DNA of 45,730 nucleotides from Clostridia bacterium (GTDB lineage Bacteria; Bacillota; Clostridia; Oscillospirales; Acutalibacteraceae). The notes beneath the pieces were generated by a model that did not search any database, was not told the DNA's origin, and saw only the letters and a program-made list of their open reading frames with translations. Below are positions 40,593-45,730 of the stretch, one piece after another. Position 1 is the first letter of the stretch. Each line of letters opens with the position of its first letter. A program made the position numbers and the translations under genes. Where the stretch lies: NCBI GenBank assembly GCA_900755995.1, contig CAAEIM010000193.1, positions 1-45,730 on the forward strand, in the 5' to 3' direction.

Positions 40593-42866
40593 TTACTTAA
40601 GATATGTACCTGTTGAACCAATCTGACCTTCAATGTCTGTAAAGCCTGAACCACAGCATACATATACTCTCATATTTGCATCGCCGATAGAACCGACTGT
40701 GAGTGTTCCGTTTGAAACATTCTGTACATCACCTGTTACAGCGTCAATGTACTTGCCGTTAGGAATGTTCTTGAATGTTGCGCCTCCGGAAATAGTAACA
40801 CAAGCAAGGCTGTCTATGCCATCATTTGTATAACGGCGGATGAATGCCATATTGCCGTTTGATACATAATTGCTGTCTGTTGTGTACTGACCCTTCTGGA
40901 GAGCCGGAACAGCTCTTCTTATTGCATTAAGCTGCTGAATGTGAACAGCAAGAGGTGAACTTAGTGTGCTTGCAACCGTACCGCTTGCAGTATACTTGCT
41001 GAAGTCTGTTGCAGTTACATTACCCTCAAGCTGATCGCCAAAGTAAGCTCGTCCTGTTGTTGAAAGCGGAGCATTTGGACCTACATCCATAGGAACACCC
41101 TTCTGGAACTCAACCTCACTGCCGTAATAAAGACAAGGAATACCGCGGAATGTAAAAAGAAGGTCAAGGTTTTCAGCCCAAGACTGTGTACCGCCGCTAT
41201 AACGACTGTCCATATCAGGACCGTAGTCGTGTGAGTCAACATAGGTTACATTCCAAGTTGAGTCGTTGTAGTACGGATCTTCTTCAAGAGCGCGGCGATA
41301 AGCATTGCTAGCGTTGCTGAAGTTCCAGTGCATTGGGAAGTCGATAACGCCTGTGCCGTTTGACTTGCTGTAATCAGGTGTATGGTATGTAATACCGTTG
41401 AGGTAAACATTATCTGATGTAAGTGCGCTGGAGGTGTTTGAATGGTCGTCATAGTGTTCAAGTGATTTGTTAATATTAGATTCCCAGTCTGAGCCATAAG
41501 CGTTTTTATACTTGCTCTCTGTTTCAGCCCATGTATAGAACGGAGCAGAAATAGCAGGAATACCGTGATTCCAGAACTCACTTACTCTTGTGCAAACCTC
41601 ACCGAACACATAGAAGTTCTCTCCACCTGTTGCATTCCATGACGGGAAGTAGTATTCATTGAGTGAAAGTCTTGAAACGTGCTTTTCAGTATCCATTCTG
41701 AAAGCATCAACACCCATCTTGATATAGTTGTTATAAGCTTCATTCAGATACTTTGCAACTGTCGGATTTTCTGTGTTAATATCAACGCAGTCACCTGCAA
41801 TCTGTCCTGTCTGTACAGACGGGCTCTCCCAGCTCAAATCTTTGTAATGATGGAAATAGTTATTTGTATCATTTTCACCTGTATAAGATGCCAAGAAATC
41901 GACTTCGTGAGTATTCTTCATAATCTGAAGTCTTGCACCGTACTGATATCCCGGTTCAAGGCTGTCATAATTAGGGAATGCCTTTGCAAGATCGGAATCA
42001 GGAATAATCTTCATACTGTCAATCGAAGCCAAATCCTGTATAGAATCGTACTCTTTTGTAAACATCGGAGCAAGGAAAGCTTCACCAAAGTTACCTGCGT
42101 GGTTTATAACAACATCCTGTACAATCTTCATACCCTTTTCGTGAGCAGCGTCAATCAAATCCTGATATGTAGTGCCGTCACTCTCATAACGAGGGTCAAC
42201 AGTTGAAAAATCAAAAGCATGGTAGCCGTGGTAGTCATAACCCGAAGCGTTAGAAACTACCGGAGTAATCCAAATTGCAGAGAAGCCAAGAGCCTTGATA
42301 TAATCGAGCTTGTCGATAAGCCCTTTAAAGTCGCCTCTCCAAGCAGGGTCAGAGTCAGGGTTATTAGCCTGTGCGTCATCCCAGCAATGAACATTGTTGC
42401 CTGTGTCGCCGTCATAAAAACGGGTTGTGATTACAAAGTAAATAGAATCCTCACGCAAATCGGTTCTGTCCCACTCTGTGGTAGTGCCCCATGGCTTTGC
42501 TGTCCATCTACCATTTTTGTACCACCATTCACCGGTGTTTCTTGTTGTTTCGGCAGACTGAGTGCCGTTTGTAACAAACATCATATTAATCTTTGTTACA
42601 TTGTTGAATGTGTATGTGTAGCTTTGATTACCCTCTGAGGTCATTTTAGGGCCGGGGTAATTTGTTGAGATATTCTGAGGCAGGCTGTTCCAATAATAAA
42701 TATTGGGCGCTCCGTCCTCGGAATACACATGTACCTTAATGCCGTTGTAATCAGCCTGAACAGCTTCATTGTCGTCAACAGTCGCCGCCGAAACCGACAC
42801 TATGCCGACTGTTGCCGCAATGCAAACAACAAGCATTAAAGCTATTAGTTTTTTTACCTTTGTCAT
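40593..42866 (-). CDS. Secreted GH13 alpha-amylase with CBM26-like module
   Basis: 757-aa exported starch hydrolase. The signal peptide is about residues 1-27 (V-S-A). A CBM26-like starch-binding module (about 40-125) has I-Y-Y-W-N and W-W-Y-K-N aromatic clusters. The GH13 catalytic part follows, with D-V-V-I-N-H (251-256), nucleophile D392 in A-F-R-M-D, acid/base E423 in F-G-E-V, and V-D-S-H-D for the transition-state Asp. A beta-sandwich C domain ends the protein. There is no dockerin, sorting signal or membrane anchor, so it is probably released or retained through the CBM. The ATG at 42866 follows GGAGGAG; the reading from 42905 lacks a ribosome site. Monocistronic, with a leader of about 125 nt. 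Confidence 0.93.
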   Translation of the reverse strand: MTKVKKLIALMLVVCIAATVGIVSVSAATVDDNEAVQADYNGIKVHVYSEDGAPNIYYWNSLPQNISTNYPGPKMTSEGNQSYTYTFNNVTKINMMFVTNGTQSAETTRNTGEWWYKNGRWTAKPWGTTTEWDRTDLREDSIYFVITTRFYDGDTGNNVHCWDDAQANNPDSDPAWRGDFKGLIDKLDYIKALGFSAIWITPVVSNASGYDYHGYHAFDFSTVDPRYESDGTTYQDLIDAAHEKGMKIVQDVVINHAGNFGEAFLAPMFTKEYDSIQDLASIDSMKIIPDSDLAKAFPNYDSLEPGYQYGARLQIMKNTHEVDFLASYTGENDTNNYFHHYKDLSWESPSVQTGQIAGDCVDINTENPTVAKYLNEAYNNYIKMGVDAFRMDTEKHVSRLSLNEYYFPSWNATGGENFYVFGEVCTRVSEFWNHGIPAISAPFYTWAETESKYKNAYGSDWESNINKSLEHYDDHSNTSSALTSDNVYLNGITYHTPDYSKSNGTGVIDFPMHWNFSNASNAYRRALEEDPYYNDSTWNVTYVDSHDYGPDMDSRYSGGTQSWAENLDLLFTFRGIPCLYYGSEVEFQKGVPMDVGPNAPLSTTGRAYFGDQLEGNVTATDFSKYTASGTVASTLSSPLAVHIQQLNAIRRAVPALQKGQYTTDSNYVSNGNMAFIRRYTNDGIDSLACVTISGGATFKNIPNGKYIDAVTGDVQNVSNGTLTVGSIGDANMRVYVCCGSGFTDIEGQIGSTGTYLK

Positions 42867-42998
42867 AGCTTCTCCTCCATTTTGTTTAAAAATATTTAAA
42901 TCCATATAATATTATAAAGTAGTTGTTCTTAATCGTTTTTCTAAAAAAGAATTATTTCAAATTTTCACTTCCAAACATTTCAATCGGCTTTTATGTAA

Positions 42999-43026
42999 AT
43001 TATACAAAAACGTGTACAAAGTACAA
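42999..43026 (-). promoter_or_regulatory. Promoter of the amylase gene
   Basis: TTGTAC -35 (43021-43026), 16-bp spacer, perfect TATAAT -10 (42999-43004). Confidence 0.6.
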
Positions 43027-43071
43027 TTTTTTAAAATTGATATTAATTGCCGCCTATATTTTTTACTTTTG

Positions 43072-43103
43072 AAAAAAGCTCCCCAATACTTACTCGGGAA
43101 GCT
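43072..43103 (-). terminator. Terminator of the HAD phosphatase gene
   Basis: AGCTTCCC pairs with GGGGAGCT (one mismatch) around an 11-nt loop, then TTTTTTC on the minus strand, 22 bp after the stop. Confidence 0.65.
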
Positions 43104-43124
43104 GAGTAACTCAATTAAGCTCAA

Positions 43125-43943
43125 TTACAAATTATTCTTTAATATATATTTTTCAAATGTTTTTGCCACTCCGTCATCATCGTTAGACTCACATACATAA
43201 TCGGCAATCTTTTTTACATCCTCCTCGGCGTTGCCCATAGCCACGCCAAAGCCGGCATAACCTATCATAGTCATATCATTATAGTTATCGCCCATGGCAA
43301 CCAGTTCCTCTCTGTTCAATGAAAGCTTTTCAAGGAGCTGGGGAAGCATTGAACCCTTTGTTATACCAAACGGCATTATTTCAAGAAAATACGGTGCACT
43401 CTTATATACATCCAGTAAGCCGTCATAACGCCTTGCAAGAATTTCGTTATACCTGTCAATCTCCGTAGGCTCGCCCGAAAGCAAAAGCTTGTTGATGCTT
43501 TTTGGAATAGCTGTTATAAAATCATCAACAACAACCATTTCCATTTTCAGAATATCACGTTCAATATTTGAATAGTCATTCAGAGTTCCGCCAGTGATAA
43601 TTTTACTGTCGTCATAAGTGTGCACGGTAAGGTTAGACTCCTTAAGCACTCCTAAAATATCCGAAAGATATTCCTTAGGAAAATCCTTACTCACAATAGT
43701 CTGACCTGTCATACAGTCAATGATTTTTCCACCGTTAAACGCCATAATATATCCGCCGTAACGGTCAAGCAGCAAATCCCCGGCAATATCCCTGATTCCA
43801 ATTGGATGTCTGCCCGACGCAATAATAATTTTTTTGCCCATTTTCTGAGCCTCAATCAGAGCATATCTGGTGCGAGGAGTAATCTCTTTTTGAGAAGTAG
43901 TAAGTGTGCCGTCAATATCAAGTGCAATAATTTTGTATTCCAT
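43125..43943 (-). CDS. Cof-type HAD-IIB phosphatase
   Basis: 272-aa cytosolic haloacid-dehalogenase hydrolase of the Cof/YidA group, which dephosphorylates sugar phosphates or related metabolites. The four motifs are visible: D-I-D-G-T-L (nucleophile Asp) at the N terminus, A-S-G-R (motif II), a lysine within the I-T-K-G-S region (motif III), and G-D-N-Y-N-D-M-x-M (motif IV). The C2-type cap between motifs II and III supports HAD-IIB. The start follows AGGGTG. No partner gene indicates the substrate; the amylase gene lies downstream but has its own promoter. Confidence 0.92.
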   Translation of the reverse strand: MEYKIIALDIDGTLTTSQKEITPRTRYALIEAQKMGKKIIIASGRHPIGIRDIAGDLLLDRYGGYIMAFNGGKIIDCMTGQTIVSKDFPKEYLSDILGVLKESNLTVHTYDDSKIITGGTLNDYSNIERDILKMEMVVVDDFITAIPKSINKLLLSGEPTEIDRYNEILARRYDGLLDVYKSAPYFLEIMPFGITKGSMLPQLLEKLSLNREELVAMGDNYNDMTMIGYAGFGVAMGNAEEDVKKIADYVCESNDDDGVAKTFEKYILKNNL

Positions 43944-44039
43944 AGTTTCACCCTGTGATTTAGATTAAAAAATTTTTATGCATTTAATTTGCATTTAAAC
44001 TATATCATAATAGCTTGAGAAACGCAAGTATAAATCGAC

Positions 44040-44072
44040 AAAAAGGGATCGAGGAGCTATCCCCGATCCCTT
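44040..44072 (-). terminator. Intrinsic terminator of the zinc-ribbon membrane protein gene
   Basis: AAGGGATCGGGG pairs with CCTCGATCCCTT (one wobble or mismatch) around a short loop, then TTTTGT on the minus strand, 17 bp after the stop. Confidence 0.8.
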
Positions 44073-44089
44073 AAGTGCGTAATTATAAA

Positions 44090-45178
44090 TTACTGATTAT
44101 TGTTGTTTGTGTTGTTAGGAGTGTTAGCATCCTTTTCAATATAAATACCCTGATCAACAGTATCATTACGAATAGATGAATACTCGCTGAGTACCCATGA
44201 ATACTGACCTGTTGTGATTGTGCTTCCGCAGTATTCACACTTGCCTGAGCTTGACATTTCAAGCGGAGCGCCGCAGTTCGGACAGCTATGCGCCTTAAGA
44301 GTCTGAGTGTTAGCGCTTGTGGTCTTAATGCCTGAGTTACGGGCAAAACGCAGTGTATAGCGAAGCTCATATCTTGCATTTGGATCACCACGAAGCACCT
44401 GTCCTGTCTTTTCGTTTATCTCATAGTCGGTAAGACGTGCATTGAGGTAAACTGTAATATACTCAAATTCCTTATCTCTGCGGTATGCCGTGAGATAAGC
44501 CGTGCTTACGGCAACATTTTCAATCTTATTGATTACGCCGTTTGCAATCTTTCTTTCAATCTGCTTTTGAGTCTGATTATAAAGGTTATCGTGCAGATAT
44601 ATGCGGACAGGAGATAAATCTCTCTTGCTCCATGAATCCTGAATTGTAACATATACAAATCTTGCGAATGAAAGGAAGTCCTCTGCCGAGAAGTTTGGAT
44701 CGTTTTGCTTAATAAGGTCTGAAATCTGCGCAGTACGATCGGGAAGAATAATATTTCTGCCTGCAACCTGCTGAATCGTCTGAGATCTTCCGACAGTAGT
44801 CGTACGGGTAGTTCCGCTTCCGCCACCCTTTTTCTTGCTAACTGCACTAAAAATCAATACTAATAGAATAATAACAAAAAATGCTGCTGTACCAACACCA
44901 AAGCTACCGCCGCCTGAGCCTGAGCTGCTGTAATCTGAGTCGCCCCAGTCTGAGCTTCCACCCCAATCTGAATCGCCCCAATCTGAGCCTCCCCAGTCTG
45001 AGCCGCCGCCAATGTCGTAATCATTGGAATCACCGAAATCCAAAGGCGGTACGCCCACCTGAGTCTGCTGTGACGAGCCTGCTGCGGGGCTGTTTACTAC
45101 AGCGTTTGCTGATGGAACTGCAAAAACAGCAATTACAGCTACAAGCAGGGACAGCATAAGTGAAAATAATTTTTTCAA
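44090..45178 (-). CDS. Membrane protein with Tim44-like domain and zinc ribbon
   Basis: 362 aa. A signal-like N-terminal segment (1-26, A-N-A) is followed by a repeat of G-G-S-D-W and D-S-D-W units (about 57-83), then one membrane helix (about 95-113). A basic turn (K-K-K) places the rest in the cytoplasm: a Tim44-like domain (about 150-295, F-V-Y-V-T-I-Q-D-S-W...), a zinc ribbon C-P-N-C-G...C-E-Y-C-G (about 299-318), and a polar Asn-rich tail. Similar proteins occur in Clostridia but their function is unknown. The start is a TTG at 45178 with GGAGGGTG upstream; no ATG fits. The D-W repeat would be extracellular. A promoter is at 45245-45273. Confidence 0.75.
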   Translation of the reverse strand: MKKLFSLMLSLLVAVIAVFAVPSANAVVNSPAAGSSQQTQVGVPPLDFGDSNDYDIGGGSDWGGSDWGDSDWGGSSDWGDSDYSSSGSGGGSFGVGTAAFFVIILLVLIFSAVSKKKGGGSGTTRTTTVGRSQTIQQVAGRNIILPDRTAQISDLIKQNDPNFSAEDFLSFARFVYVTIQDSWSKRDLSPVRIYLHDNLYNQTQKQIERKIANGVINKIENVAVSTAYLTAYRRDKEFEYITVYLNARLTDYEINEKTGQVLRGDPNARYELRYTLRFARNSGIKTTSANTQTLKAHSCPNCGAPLEMSSSGKCEYCGSTITTGQYSWVLSEYSSIRNDTVDQGIYIEKDANTPNNTNNNNQ

Positions 45179-45244
45179 TTCAATACACCCTCCAATTACT
45201 TAAGAACAAAACAGTATCAACTTTATAATTGATTTACTGCATAA

Positions 45245-45273
45245 ATCATATCACATTATGTAATAATTTTCAA
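45245..45273 (-). promoter_or_regulatory. Promoter of the zinc-ribbon membrane protein gene
   Basis: TTGAAA -35 (45268-45273), 17-bp spacer, TATGAT -10 (45245-45250), about 65 bp before the TTG start. Confidence 0.6.
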
Positions 45274-45338
45274 TTATATTTGTAAATTTGTCAGAAAAAA
45301 TCTTTATTTTTTTCATAAATATTAAAATTATTCAGGTG

Positions 45339-45367
45339 TTGACAACCGAAAAGCACAGTGCTATAAT
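45339..45367 (+). promoter_or_regulatory. Consensus sigma-A promoter of cysK
   Basis: TTGACA (45339-45344), 17-bp spacer, TATAAT (45362-45367), a perfect consensus that implies strong transcription unless blocked. Confidence 0.9.
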
Positions 45368-45370
45368 AAT

Positions 45371-45389
45371 ACCTATAAATTATGTAGGT
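45371..45389 (+). promoter_or_regulatory. Palindromic operator overlapping the cysK start site
   Basis: ACCTA and TAGGT are separated by 9 bp just after the -10, covering the predicted start of transcription. Rrf2-family regulators of cysteine and iron-sulfur metabolism (CymR/IscR type) bind sites of this shape; the exact regulator is inferred. Confidence 0.55.
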
Positions 45390-45456
45390 TTAATAAGCAT
45401 TAACTTTTATTAAAAAAACGGCAAATTTTAAATTTTAATTCTCAGGAGATTATATT

Positions 45457-45730
45457 ATGAAAATTTACGAAAAAATCACCGACCTTATCGGCAAAACACC
45501 GCTTATGAAGCTAAACGGCTATTCAGCCTCACAGGGACTTGATACGCCAATTCTTGCAAAGCTTGAATATTTTAACCCTGCCGGCAGTGTTAAAGACAGA
45601 GTTGCAAAAGCTATGATTGATGACGCTGAGGCAAAGGGTATTCTTAACTCAGACTCAGTAATTATAGAGCCTACAAGCGGCAACACAGGCATTGGTCTTG
45701 CGGCGGGAGGCGCCGGCAGAGGGCGAAAGA
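45457..45730 (+). CDS. cysK: Cysteine synthase (O-acetylserine sulfhydrylase), 5' part only
   Basis: PLP enzyme that makes cysteine from O-acetylserine and sulfide. About 91 residues are visible. I-G-K-T-P-L-M-K-L and L-E-Y-F-N-P-A-G-S-V-K-D-R hold the PLP lysine (in S-V-K-D-R), and P-T-S-G-N-T-G-I-G is the substrate loop. Full proteins are about 305-310 aa, so two thirds are beyond the window. The start follows CAGGAG. The final residues read A-A-G-G-A-G-R-G-R-K where the family has A-A-V-G-A-A-R-G-Y-K, which suggests sequence errors at the edge. The strong promoter and a palindrome at its start indicate repression when sulfur is ample. Confidence 0.93.
   Translation, partial: MKIYEKITDLIGKTPLMKLNGYSASQGLDTPILAKLEYFNPAGSVKDRVAKAMIDDAEAKGILNSDSVIIEPTSGNTGIGLAAGGAGRGRK

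Noticed and set aside
43005..43020. Possible catabolite-repression (cre) site in the amylase promoter
   Set aside because: TGTACACGTTTTTG differs from the cre consensus at about three key positions, including the closing CA, so it is not supported.

Overview
This window looks like chromosomal DNA from an anaerobic, spore-forming, Gram-positive Clostridia species, most likely an Oscillospiraceae/Ruminococcus-type gut bacterium. The evidence is sporulation genes (a GerW/YtfJ protein, a SpoVAC protein, a SpoVD-like PBP with PASTA domains), strong GGAGG ribosome sites with several TTG/GTG starts, and moderately low GC. It also carries a dockerin protein beside a cohesin protein and a secreted GH13 amylase with a CBM26-like starch-binding module. 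That combination recalls amylosome-forming ruminococci such as R. bromii, but the species assignment is inference.

Layout. 1-3920 (minus strand) is a probable operon: M50 site-2 protease, scpA, scpB, a DUF2953/YtfI protein, gerW/ytfJ and a D-Ala-D-Ala carboxypeptidase cut by the window edge. rpmB (4144-4332, plus) diverges from it. A medium-chain acyl-CoA synthetase (4485-6113) follows, with a terminator-like hairpin in its leader. 6388-18821 is a complete but rearranged division and cell-wall (dcw) cluster on the minus strand, in transcription order mraZ, rsmH, ftsL, spoVD/ftsI, mraY, ftsW, murG, murA, ftsQ, ftsZ. It has no murE, murF, murD or ftsA. It begins with a sigma-A promoter and three 10-bp-phased GTG repeats that look like the MraZ operator.

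19204-22670 is a heterodimeric ABC exporter with one degenerate ATP site. 22984-26472 holds a small unknown gene, then (plus strand) a GH25 lysozyme-like lipoprotein, luxS, and a membrane M23 peptidase with a G5 domain and a WalR-like box upstream. 26798-32862 (minus) reads as a five-gene run: a cysteine desulfurase, thiI, a class B sortase with an unusual cytoplasmic N-terminal domain, a small MoCF/CinA-like protein, and an EctB-type aminotransferase. 33031-33486 is a solitary spoVAC. Pyruvate kinase and a divergent shikimate kinase follow.

35775-42866 is the surface and starch region: a secreted CotH-kinase-family protein ending in a dockerin, divergently transcribed from a lipoprotein carrying a cohesin-like domain; then citrate synthase and the alpha-amylase. 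The window closes with a Cof-type HAD phosphatase, a membrane zinc-ribbon/Tim44-like protein, and the 5' part of cysK under a perfect sigma-A promoter with a palindromic operator.

The most interesting points are the sortase fused to a MoCF-like domain beside a stand-alone MoCF-like partner; the divergent dockerin/lipoprotein-cohesin pair; the calcium-loop-like acidic tail on FtsQ together with an atypical FtsZ tail and no ftsA; the MraZ, WalR and Rrf2-like operator candidates; hairpins inside the dcw cluster; and a three-copy dispersed intergenic repeat. Both window ends look degraded, as if this is a whole draft contig. I saw no tRNA, rRNA, CRISPR, prophage or insertion sequence.
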